Position numbers and translations under genes: made by a program. This document shows, in pieces, positions 8,708 through 16,637 of a DNA stretch of 55,588 nt; position 1 is the first letter of the stretch; every line of letters starts with the position of its first letter. The DNA comes from Novosphingobium lentum NBRC 107847 (GTDB taxonomy: Bacteria > Pseudomonadota > Alphaproteobacteria > Sphingomonadales > Sphingomonadaceae): assembly GCF_001590965.1 (NCBI RefSeq), contig NZ_BCTW01000025.1:1-55588 (forward strand). Direction: 5' to 3'. Under the pieces are notes generated by a model that was not told the DNA's origin, did no database searches, and saw only the letters and a program-made list of their open reading frames with translations.

Positions 8708-10956
8708 GTGAGAACCAGGTGAACCAAGTTCCGATGAACACGCCCGAAGCGTTCGCTCCGCGATCGGTCGGGCCAGCCACCGCGTTCGACGCGGGGGATG
8801 AGCTGGAGCAAGGCCCGCTGCAGGGGCGCTCGGCGTTCGACTTCCGCTATATTGCGGCGACCATTCGCAGCAATCTGCTGCTGATCATCGTGATCATCGC
8901 GGTTTCGATCGTCGTTGCTGTCGTTGCGACGCTGCTCGACACGCCGCGGTACACGGCGCGTGCCACCATCCAGATCAACAACGTATCCGACCGCGTTCTC
9001 AACAGCGACGCCGAAGGGCCGAATGCAGCGGATATCAATGCCGATTCCGACCGGTTTCTCCAGACCCAGCTCGACATCCTTAAAAGCAACGGTATCGCGC
9101 TGCGCGTGGCGCAAAGTCTCAAGCTGACCGGCAATCCAAGGTTTTATGCCGCTGAAGAAGTCAAGGTTCCCGTCGGCGGCGTATCCGCCTCGGATCAGCG
9201 CGACCTGTCGGTGCGCCTGTTGCAGAAGAACATGAACGTGACGCTACCCCGTGATTCAAGGATAGCGACAATCGCGTTCAATAGCACTGATCCCGAGCTT
9301 TCGGCACGGGTCGCCAATGCTTACGCGACTGAATTCATCCAGGCGAACCTGCAGCGCAAGTATGACAGTTCATCCTACGCGCGTTCTTTCATTTCCGACC
9401 AACTCGCCCAGACCAAGGATCGGCTCGAAACGTCCGAACGCGCGCTCAATGCCTATGCGCGTCAGGCCGGACTGATCCGCACTGAAAATCCTGCCAGCGG
9501 CGACACCAAGAACGGCGGCGGCGGAACGACGTCCGGTGCGAATTCGGTCACCTCGTCAAGCCTGCTACAGCTCAACACCGCAGCCAACGCCGCCAAAGCC
9601 GAACGCATCAATGCCGAAAGCCGACTGCGGGCTATCAACAGCGTGCCTTTGATGACATCGCGCGAGATCGTAGGCAACGGTGCCATCAGTTACCTGATGC
9701 AGCAAAAAGCGCTGCTTGAAGCGCAATTACAGCAAGAACGCGCAGGCCACCTTGACGACTATCCCTCGGTTGCCGCCAAGCGGGCCCAGCTTGTTGCGCT
9801 GAATCAGCAGATACACGCGCAAGCGGACAACGTCCGACAGTCGATCAAGTCGGACTACGATGCGGCGCGGACCAACGAAGCCGCGCTCACCGATCAGGTA
9901 TCCAAGCTCAAGGAAGCCACGCTTTCCGAACAGGATCGCACCGTGCAGTACAGCCTTCTTGCGCGAGAGGCGGATACCAACCGGCAAGTTTACGACGGTT
10001 TGCTCCAGCGGTTCAAGGAACTGAACGCGGCAGCGGGCATCAGCGTAAGCAATCTGTCGATCGTCGACACTGCCGACACCCCCAAATTGCCGTCGTCGCC
10101 GAACCTGCTCAAGAACCTTCTTGTTGCCTTGCTGATCGGCGTTGGCTTGGCCGCAGTGACCGTATTCTTCAAAGACCAGTTCGACGACTCGATCCGCGTT
10201 CCCGAAGACGTCGAGCACAAGCTCGGACTGCCGCTGCTTGGCGTCATTCCCAAGTCCTCGGACACGCCGGACGAATCGCTGGCTGATCCGAAATCGCCGA
10301 TGTCGGAAGCGTACAACTCGTTGCGCGGCTCGTTGCTGTACTCGACCCCAGGCGGCCTGCCGAACGTGATACTCGTGACCAGCGCTCAGCCAGCCGAAGG
10401 CAAGTCGACGACCAGTCATGCCATGGCCGCAGGTCTGTCTCGCATGGGGCGCAGTGTGGTCCTGATCGACGCCGACATGCGTCGTCCGTCGCTGCATCGC
10501 CGCAACGATGCCGACAACGAACGCGGCCTGTCGACGCTGCTGACGTCCAACGAACCGATCGATGACGTGCTGACCGCTTCGGACCAGCCGAACCTGAGCC
10601 TGTTGTACTCCGGACCGATACCCCCCAGCCCGACCGAGCTGATCTCGTCGCCGCGCATGGAGCATATCCTTCAGGAACTGGCGGCGAAGTTCGATGTGGT
10701 CGTGATCGACAGCCCGCCGATCCTGGGTCTTGCGGATTCGCCGACCATGGCCGCCCTGGCCGACGGCGTGGTGTTCGTGGTCGAGGCCGATCGTAGCCGT
10801 CGAGGCTCGTTGAAAGCCGCCGTGCGCCGCCTGCGCACGATGCATCCGATCATCCTTGGCGCCGTGCTGACCAAGTTCGATCCGCTCAAGTCCGGCAATC
10901 GCTATTCGGAATACTATGGCTACGAGTATTACCAGTACGCGCACAAGGATGCCTGA
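8704..10956 (+). CDS. Polysaccharide co-polymerase fused to tyrosine autokinase (Wzc-type)
   Basis: An inner-membrane protein of 750 residues controlling chain length and export. It has a Wzz domain with a first membrane segment (about 58-80), a long periplasmic coiled-coil region (about 230-440) and a second membrane segment (about 473-492). The cytoplasmic BY-kinase domain has Walker A SAQPAEGKS (560-568), Walker A' VVLIDAD (585-591) and Walker B VVVID (665-669). The C-terminal tail (733-750) carries six closely spaced tyrosines, the expected autophosphorylation cluster. All kinase motifs are intact. The start is uncertain: TTG 8704 overlaps the upstream stop, and GTG 8719 or ATG 8734 are alternatives. 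Confidence 0.93.
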   Translation: MSENQVNQVPMNTPEAFAPRSVGPATAFDAGDELEQGPLQGRSAFDFRYIAATIRSNLLLIIVIIAVSIVVAVVATLLDTPRYTARATIQINNVSDRVLNSDAEGPNAADINADSDRFLQTQLDILKSNGIALRVAQSLKLTGNPRFYAAEEVKVPVGGVSASDQRDLSVRLLQKNMNVTLPRDSRIATIAFNSTDPELSARVANAYATEFIQANLQRKYDSSSYARSFISDQLAQTKDRLETSERALNAYARQAGLIRTENPASGDTKNGGGGTTSGANSVTSSSLLQLNTAANAAKAERINAESRLRAINSVPLMTSREIVGNGAISYLMQQKALLEAQLQQERAGHLDDYPSVAAKRAQLVALNQQIHAQADNVRQSIKSDYDAARTNEAALTDQVSKLKEATLSEQDRTVQYSLLAREADTNRQVYDGLLQRFKELNAAAGISVSNLSIVDTADTPKLPSSPNLLKNLLVALLIGVGLAAVTVFFKDQFDDSIRVPEDVEHKLGLPLLGVIPKSSDTPDESLADPKSPMSEAYNSLRGSLLYSTPGGLPNVILVTSAQPAEGKSTTSHAMAAGLSRMGRSVVLIDADMRRPSLHRRNDADNERGLSTLLTSNEPIDDVLTASDQPNLSLLYSGPIPPSPTELISSPRMEHILQELAAKFDVVVIDSPPILGLADSPTMAALADGVVFVVEADRSRRGSLKAAVRRLRTMHPIILGAVLTKFDPLKSGNRYSEYYGYEYYQYAHKDA

Positions 10957-10958
10957 CC

Positions 10959-12200
10959 ATGGCGGGCACTGACCGCCCGCAATCAAGCTGGTGGCTGCCA
11001 TCGCCGGCGGCAGAAGGTGCGCCCCGGGCCGGCAGGCTGTCAGCCGTAGCGACCGGTATCGCTGGCTTTGTGTTCGCGATCTGCGCCATCGGAAACGGGA
11101 TGGATCGCGTCGTCGAAGATCGGCCCGAACTGGCATCCAGCGTGCCGTCGCTCTTCGCCAGCCGGTCGCTGTCGGCGCGGGCGTTCGAGCGGATCGAGGC
11201 CAGGCAGCCGCTGGCCGCGCTCACCCTGGCGCAAAGCCGGGTCCGGCACGAACCGATGGAGCCGGACAGCACCGCGGCACTCGGCGCAGCGCGTCTGCTG
11301 TCGGGCGATCAGCAGGGTGCCTACGATGCCTTTCGCGTAGCAGCGCAATTCGGGTGGCGGACCGTTCCCACCCAGCTTTACTGGCTGCAGCAGGCCACCG
11401 CACTCAAAGACTACAAAAGCGCCGCGGAACGCTTCGATGCGCTGGCCCGGCAATCGCCGTCGTGGCTGCGAGAGCGCCCGCTGATCGATCCGCTCGAACG
11501 GGATCCGCGCGGTCGGGCCGAACTTGTTGCGCGACTGGCGGAACGGCCCGGCTGGCTCGAAAACTACGCTTCGGATATGACCGACCTGCCCCGCGATGTC
11601 GTCGAGCTGCGCTATCAGGTCCTGATGGGGCTGTCGGCGAAGGGCATACAGGTCGGCTGTCACACGATCGCCCCGGCCACCTCGCAGTTGGCCCAGCTGG
11701 GATCGATGGTGGATGCCGCGCAGCTGTGGCGGGCGCATTGCCCCAGCGCAACGGGCAAGGGCGCGATCAACGACGGTTCGTTCGCGGCCGTCACGGCAGA
11801 CCCAGCGCTGGCGCCCTTCGCCTGGAACCTGTCGGTCTCGGGCGACGTCGATATCGCGTTTGAACCGGCAGACCACGGCCAGAAGCTGGTCATCACTTCG
11901 ACCGCGGCATTCGATCGGCCCGTGGCCAGCCAGTTGCTCGCAGCGACGCCGGGGCCTTACATCTTGCGGTGGCAGGCAACCGACCAGAACGCCAGGCCGA
12001 GCGACCGGATCCTTGCGGCACTGAGTTGCGGACCGACGGAGCCGGTGAAGTTGTCGGCAGCCACGCTGGCGCCCGATGGTCGATGGACCCTGCCGCTGTC
12101 GATCGCTCCGGCTTGCGCGGGCGAATGGTTGCGGTTTTCCATCGCAGCCGGATCGGGTTCGGTCAGCCTGTCGGACGTGACGCTCGAGCCGCGCCGGTAA
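10959..12200 (+). CDS. Membrane-anchored helical-repeat protein of the exopolysaccharide locus, unknown function
   Basis: I do not recognise this 413-residue protein as a named family. It has a short cytoplasmic N-terminus, one membrane segment (about 29-48), an Ala/Leu/Arg-rich helical region (about 60-230) that looks TPR-like, and a C-terminal part (about 285-413) with alternating hydrophobic residues suggesting a beta-sandwich, possibly carbohydrate-binding. The ATG lies two bases after the stop of the co-polymerase/kinase gene, so the two are almost certainly cotranscribed. Inference: an accessory periplasmic factor in polysaccharide assembly or export. Confidence 0.8.
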   Translation: MAGTDRPQSSWWLPSPAAEGAPRAGRLSAVATGIAGFVFAICAIGNGMDRVVEDRPELASSVPSLFASRSLSARAFERIEARQPLAALTLAQSRVRHEPMEPDSTAALGAARLLSGDQQGAYDAFRVAAQFGWRTVPTQLYWLQQATALKDYKSAAERFDALARQSPSWLRERPLIDPLERDPRGRAELVARLAERPGWLENYASDMTDLPRDVVELRYQVLMGLSAKGIQVGCHTIAPATSQLAQLGSMVDAAQLWRAHCPSATGKGAINDGSFAAVTADPALAPFAWNLSVSGDVDIAFEPADHGQKLVITSTAAFDRPVASQLLAATPGPYILRWQATDQNARPSDRILAALSCGPTEPVKLSAATLAPDGRWTLPLSIAPACAGEWLRFSIAAGSGSVSLSDVTLEPRR

Positions 12201-12227
12201 GGGTTTTTCCGTTTCGAACGGAGGCGA

Positions 12228-13652
12228 TCAGAATTCGGACCAGTCGTCCGTCGCCTCGACCAGCTTCAGTGCGGCGTTGCCGTGAGCGGACAAGGACCCC
12301 GCCGACCCGGATGCCCCCGACCCGTACGCGATCGATCGGGCGGCCGTCGACGGGGATGCGCTGGTTTTCCGCGCTGGCCGGGCCAGCCTGGCATTCTGGC
12401 TGGGCGGAGCCGATTGCCGCATTCGGTCCGACCGGCCGGTATCGAAACGGCTGACCACGTCCGACAGTTCGCGCGCTTCGTCGGTCAGCGACCGGGCGGC
12501 GGCGGTGGTCTGTTCAACCATCGCCGCGTTTTGCTGGGTCACGCGATCCATGTCGCTGACCGCGCTGTTGACTTGCTGCAGGCCCGACGCCTGCACCTGC
12601 GAATTGGAGGCGATGCCGCCGATCAGGGTGCTGATCTCACCGACCCGGCTCACGATTTTCGACAGCACCGAACCGGTCTCGCCAACCAGAACCACGCCCG
12701 CACCGACCTGTTCGCTCGACACGGTAATCAGCGCCTTGATGTCCTTGGCTGCGTCCGCGCTGCGCTGGGCCAGTGCGCGCACCTCGTTGGCGACCACGGC
12801 AAAGCCCTTGCCCGCATCGCCCGCCCGCGCCGCTTCGACGCCGGCATTGAGCGCGAGCAGGTTGGTCTGGAACGCGATACCGTCGATGACGCCGATGATC
12901 TGGCTGATTTCCTGCGCCGAACGCTCGATCGCCGACATCGCTTCGACCGCCTTGGCCACCACTGCACCGCCGTCGGTGGCCTGATGATGCGCCTCGGCTA
13001 CCGACTTCTGGACTTCTGCTGCGGCAATGGCCGTGTCGTTGACGCCCTGCGTCACCTGGTTCAGTGCCGCTGAGGTTTCCTCGAGGCTGGCCGCCTGCTG
13101 CTCGTTGCGTTGCGACAGATCGTTCGACGCGGTGTGAATTTCCTGCGCCCCGATCAAAACCGAACCGGCGGTCTGGCTGACGGCCCCGATCGCCTCTGCC
13201 AGCGAATCGACCGCGCCATTGAAGTTCTGGCGAAGCGCCTCGTAGGCATCGGGAAACGGATCGTGAATCTGGCACGACAGCTCATTGTTGGACAACGACT
13301 TGAGAGCTGCGCTCAAGGGTTCGACCACGAGCTGCGGCTCCCGGCTGCGCTGCACTTCCACGACGTTGTCGCGGAAGGCAGCCATGGCCTTTGTCATCCG
13401 GCCCACGCAATCGTGGTAATCGGTGTAGCAAATGGTGTTTTCGGTGTCGCCGGCAGCGAGCCCTTCCATCCGCAAGACTGTATTCACGTAAGGCGTGCAG
13501 ATCAGCTGACCCGCGATCACCACCGTGATCGCGGTGGCAATGACAGCGGCTGCGGCCGTGATGAGCAAACCGACTCCGGAACCGGTGCCGGTTACCGCCA
13601 GCGCGGTCGTGACGAGGCCGATGGATGAAATGCCCGTCAGAGCAAACAGCAA
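12228..13652 (-). CDS. Methyl-accepting chemotaxis protein (5' end apparently frameshifted)
   Basis: Chemoreceptor that would signal to CheA/CheW. The open frame (474 residues from TTG 13652) has two membrane segments close together (about 1-22 and 26-50) with almost no periplasmic domain, a HAMP-like region, and the long methylation/signalling coiled coil with its conserved hairpin tip near residues 275-300 (FAVVANEVR). The extreme C-terminus, DWSEF, matches the xWxxF tether that recruits CheR/CheB in some receptors. The TTG has no convincing ribosome site. A better start (GTG 13702 with GGAGG) lies upstream in another frame and joins through an A7 tract; see the adjacent feature. No other chemotaxis gene is in the window. 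Confidence 0.85.
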   Translation of the reverse strand: MLFALTGISSIGLVTTALAVTGTGSGVGLLITAAAAVIATAITVVIAGQLICTPYVNTVLRMEGLAAGDTENTICYTDYHDCVGRMTKAMAAFRDNVVEVQRSREPQLVVEPLSAALKSLSNNELSCQIHDPFPDAYEALRQNFNGAVDSLAEAIGAVSQTAGSVLIGAQEIHTASNDLSQRNEQQAASLEETSAALNQVTQGVNDTAIAAAEVQKSVAEAHHQATDGGAVVAKAVEAMSAIERSAQEISQIIGVIDGIAFQTNLLALNAGVEAARAGDAGKGFAVVANEVRALAQRSADAAKDIKALITVSSEQVGAGVVLVGETGSVLSKIVSRVGEISTLIGGIASNSQVQASGLQQVNSAVSDMDRVTQQNAAMVEQTTAAARSLTDEARELSDVVSRFDTGRSDRMRQSAPPSQNARLARPARKTSASPSTAARSIAYGSGASGSAGSLSAHGNAALKLVEATDDWSEF

Positions 13653-13702
13653 TGCCTTGAACTTCGTGCGAATTGGCGCTTTTTTTCAAACCAGTTGAGC
13701 AC
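13653..13702 (-). other. Displaced 5' end of the chemoreceptor gene with an A7 slippage tract
   Basis: On the minus strand GGAGG stands five bases before a GTG at 13702, which opens V-L-N-W-F-E-K-K and then runs into a stop after about 21 codons. One extra A in the seven-A tract (T at 13680-13686 on the plus strand) would continue instead as A-P-I-R-T-K-F-K and join the chemoreceptor frame, giving an N-terminus typical of such receptors. As read, that frame has a TGA immediately before the A tract. This could be a real frameshift, a slippery site, or a sequencing error in a homopolymer. Confidence 0.7.
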
Positions 13703-13832
13703 ATCGGCCTCCAGCAGCGTTCAGCCCCGGCAACGCCCGCCGCGCGCCATGGGGTAATCCACGGCTCTATATCGAAGGACCGGCGATTTATCGTTGATGG
13801 GGTAAGGCGGAGAAATACGTAACCGCTCGCAA

Positions 13833-14888
13833 TCACGCCAAAAAGGCCGCGGTCCGTTCAGCTTCGGGCTGCCAGTCGATGCCGCATTCGGCGAGCCAGG
13901 CGTCATCGTAATACGTCGCCCCGTAGCGTTCGCCGCCATCGCACAGCAGCGTGACGATGCTGCCGGTCTCGCCTGCCGCCGCCATGTCACGCACCAGTGC
14001 CATGCACCCGACAAGATTGGTGCCGGTGGAGCCGCCCACCCGCCGGCCTAGCCGCGCCGATAGCGCGCGCATCGCGCCGATGCTGGCGTCATCCTCGACC
14101 ACTGCCATGCGGTCGATCACCGTGGGCAGGAAGCTGGGCTCCACGCGCGGGCGGCCGATGCCTTCGATCCGTGAGCCGCGTCCTTCCGGCAGCGATGTGA
14201 CCGTGCGATCGGCGAAATGGCGGTGGAATACCGATTGCACCGGGTCGGCCACGCACAGCCGGGTCGGCTGGCGCTGGTAGCGAATATACCGGCCGATGGT
14301 GGCCGAGGTTCCGCCCGTGCCCGCCCCGCACACGATCCATGCGGGCAGCGGATGCTCCTCGTGCGCCATCTGCGCGAAGATCGATTCGGCGATGTTGTTG
14401 TTGCCGCGCCAGTCGGTCGCGCGTTCGGCGTAGGTGAACTGGTCGAGGTAGTGCCCGCCGGTTTCGTCCGCGAGCCGGGCGGCGGCGTCATAGACGCCAC
14501 GCGGATCGTCGACCGTGTGAATTTCTCCGCCGTAGAAGCGGATCGCCTCCAGCTTGGGCACGGCGGTCGACGCCGGGACCACCGCGATGAAGCGCAGGCC
14601 CAGCATCCGCGCGAAATAGGCCTCGCTGACGGCGGTCGATCCCGACGATGTCTCGATCACGCACGTATCGGGACCGATCCACGCGTTGCACAGCGCATAG
14701 AGGAACAGCGAGCGTGCCAGCCGGTGCTTGAGGCTGCCGGTGGGGTGCGAGCTTTCGTCCTTGAGATACAGTGTGATCCCGGGAAATCGGGGCAGGTCGA
14801 GGCGCACCAGATGCGTGTCGGACGAGCGGTTGTAGTCCGCCTCGATCCGCCGCACCGCTTCGCTGCACCAACCGCTGGCCGTGGTCAT
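13833..14888 (-). CDS. PLP-dependent cysteine synthase-fold enzyme (Cds1 / cysteine desulfhydrase-like)
   Basis: Fold type II PLP enzyme of 351 residues. The PLP-binding lysine is most likely K54 in the motif HPTGSLKHR, with the substrate loop TSSGST (about 94-99) and the phosphate-binding GAGTGGTSAT (about 190-199). The KDESSHPTGS run and long C-terminal part resemble the Cds1 group, which in mycobacteria releases sulfide from cysteine, more than CysK or CysM. Substrate and direction are inferred. It is on the same strand as the chemoreceptor, separated by 130 bases; the upstream neighbour mutM is also minus-strand, with a tandem repeat in between. Confidence 0.82.
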   Translation of the reverse strand: MTTASGWCSEAVRRIEADYNRSSDTHLVRLDLPRFPGITLYLKDESSHPTGSLKHRLARSLFLYALCNAWIGPDTCVIETSSGSTAVSEAYFARMLGLRFIAVVPASTAVPKLEAIRFYGGEIHTVDDPRGVYDAAARLADETGGHYLDQFTYAERATDWRGNNNIAESIFAQMAHEEHPLPAWIVCGAGTGGTSATIGRYIRYQRQPTRLCVADPVQSVFHRHFADRTVTSLPEGRGSRIEGIGRPRVEPSFLPTVIDRMAVVEDDASIGAMRALSARLGRRVGGSTGTNLVGCMALVRDMAAAGETGSIVTLLCDGGERYGATYYDDAWLAECGIDWQPEAERTAAFLA

Positions 14889-14900
14889 CGTGCGGGCTTC

Positions 14901-14951
14901 CTCTCGATCACGTCTGGCTCTCGATCACGTCTGGCTCTCCATCACGTCTGG
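14901..14951. repeat. Three tandem 17-bp repeats at the mutM 3' end
   Basis: The unit CTCTCGATCACGTCTGG occurs at 14901-14917 and 14918-14934, and with one change (G to C) at 14935-14951. The last copy encodes the final residues and stop of mutM; the other two fill the gap to the Cds1-like gene. This looks like local duplication of the mutM tail. Confidence 0.9.
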
Positions 14952-15754
14952 CATCTTGCGCAGAAGAACGTCGACCGTCCGCCCTGCACGATCCGTTCGA
15001 CAGTGCCGCCGCATGGGCAGCGATCGCCCTCACGGCCATAAACGCGCCAGTCCTTGGCGAAGTAGCCCAGCGCGCCGTCGGGCTGGGCGTAATCGCGCAA
15101 GGTCGATCCGCCCGCCGCGATCGCTTCTTCGAGCACCGTCCTGATCGCGGGGACCAGCTTGCCCAGCGCCGCGCGGCTGATCATGCCCGCCGCCTTGCGC
15201 GGATCGATCCGCGCGCGGTTGAGCGCCTCGCACACGTAGATATTGCCCAGCCCCGCCACGATCCGCTGGTCGAGCAGCAGCAGCTTGATCGCCGCGATCC
15301 GCCCGGTGAACGCCTGCGCGAGGTGGGCGGCGCTCAACCCTGGCCCGAGCGGTTCGGGCCCCAGCGCGGCGAACTGCGGCCATTGTTCCAGCGTTGCGGT
15401 ATCGACCAGATCGACCGACCCGAACCGCCGCGCATCGTTGAGCGCCAGAACATGGCCACCCTCGGTTTCGATCACCAGGTGATCGTGCTTGCCGATCTGG
15501 CCCGGATCGATCCGCCAGCGACCCGACATGCCGAGGTGGAACACCATCGTCACATCGCGATCGGTGTGGATCAGCCCGTACTTGGCGCGGCGCCCCAGCC
15601 CGGTCACCCGCGCGCCGGTCATCGTCTGTACCAGCCCCGGTGGAAACGCGCGGCGCAAGTCGGTGCGATGGACCGCCACACGGGCGATCCGCTGGCCGTC
15701 GAGGACCGTGGCAAGGCCGCGGACGGTGGTTTCGACTTCGGGAAGTTCGGGCAT
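14942..15754 (-). CDS. mutM: Formamidopyrimidine-DNA glycosylase
   Basis: Bifunctional glycosylase/AP lyase that removes 8-oxoguanine and other oxidised purines. It has 270 residues. The start is fixed by chemistry: the mature N-terminus must be Pro-2 followed by Glu-3 (M-P-E-L-P-E-V-E), so the ATG at 15754 is right even though the frame is open further upstream. The C-terminus carries the zinc finger with four cysteines (C-P-C ... C-A-R-C). It is divergent from ubiE across 61 bases, a conserved alphaproteobacterial arrangement. Its last bases lie in the tandem 17-bp repeat. Confidence 0.96.
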   Translation of the reverse strand: MPELPEVETTVRGLATVLDGQRIARVAVHRTDLRRAFPPGLVQTMTGARVTGLGRRAKYGLIHTDRDVTMVFHLGMSGRWRIDPGQIGKHDHLVIETEGGHVLALNDARRFGSVDLVDTATLEQWPQFAALGPEPLGPGLSAAHLAQAFTGRIAAIKLLLLDQRIVAGLGNIYVCEALNRARIDPRKAAGMISRAALGKLVPAIRTVLEEAIAAGGSTLRDYAQPDGALGYFAKDWRVYGREGDRCPCGGTVERIVQGGRSTFFCARCQT

Positions 15755-15815
15755 CTCGGGGTCAGGCTGTAACAGGCTTTGCCGTCCCGGCAATTCCCCA
15801 CTAAAGCGCCATGCG

Positions 15816-16565
15816 ATGAGCGAGACCAAGAGCGATCCCGGCAGCGTGTCCTTCGGTTACGAGGACGTCACCCCCGATGAGAAAACCGCGCGCGTAGGCG
15901 CAGTGTTTTCCAATGTCGCACGCAAGTACGACATGATGAACGATGCCATGTCGGGCGGCATGCACCGGTTGTGGAAAGACCGCTTCGTGCGCCGGGTCCG
16001 CCCCCGCGCCGGCGAGGCGATCCTCGACATGGCCGGCGGCACGGGCGACATCGCGTTCCGGCTGGCCCGTTCGGGCGCCGCCGTCACCGTGTCCGACATC
16101 AACCAGGACATGCTCGACGTGGGCGTCGAACGCGCGATGGAACGCGGGATAGATGGCCTGGTGTGGTCGTGCCAGAATGCCGAGACGCTGGCGTTTCCCG
16201 ATCGCAGCTTCGATGCCTATACCATCGCGTTCGGCATCCGCAACGTGACGCGGATCGACGTCGCGCTGGCCGAAGCATACCGCGTGCTGAAGCGCGGCGG
16301 ACGGTTCTTCTGCCTTGAATTCTCGACCACCGAATGGCCCGGTTTCGCCGAAGCGTATGACGCCTATTCGCACCACATGGTCCCCCGGTTGGGCCAGTTG
16401 ATCGCGGGCGATGCCGACAGCTATCGCTATCTGGTCGAATCGATCCGTCGCTTCCCGCCGATGAAGCAGTTCCAGACGATGATCGGGACCGCCGGGTTCA
16501 AGCACACGAAAGTCGAGCCGATTCTGGGCGGGCTGGTTGCGATCCATTCGGGCTGGAAAGTCTAG
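15816..16565 (+). CDS. ubiE: Ubiquinone/menaquinone biosynthesis C-methyltransferase
   Basis: SAM-dependent C-methylation of the quinone ring in ubiquinone synthesis. The 249 residues include the SAM motif I ILDMAGGTGD, the UbiE signatures Y-D-M-M-N-D-A-M-S near the N-terminus, and F-G-I-R-N-V in the middle. ATG 15816 is chosen because it matches the family's N-terminus; the reading frame is open upstream but opposite mutM. It precedes ubiB by 72 bases and the two probably form an operon. Confidence 0.96.
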   Translation: MSETKSDPGSVSFGYEDVTPDEKTARVGAVFSNVARKYDMMNDAMSGGMHRLWKDRFVRRVRPRAGEAILDMAGGTGDIAFRLARSGAAVTVSDINQDMLDVGVERAMERGIDGLVWSCQNAETLAFPDRSFDAYTIAFGIRNVTRIDVALAEAYRVLKRGGRFFCLEFSTTEWPGFAEAYDAYSHHMVPRLGQLIAGDADSYRYLVESIRRFPPMKQFQTMIGTAGFKHTKVEPILGGLVAIHSGWKV

Positions 16566-16637
16566 AGTGGTCAATGCGTTGATCGCGTCCGGCAAACCCG
16601 CCCGCTCGCGCGGCACCGCCGTGACGCGGACCCAATA

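Noticed and set aside
12209..12221. Palindrome CCGTT-TCG-AACGG between the convergent 413-residue protein and chemoreceptor genes
   Set aside because: Short stem and no T-run after it on either strand, so not called a terminator.
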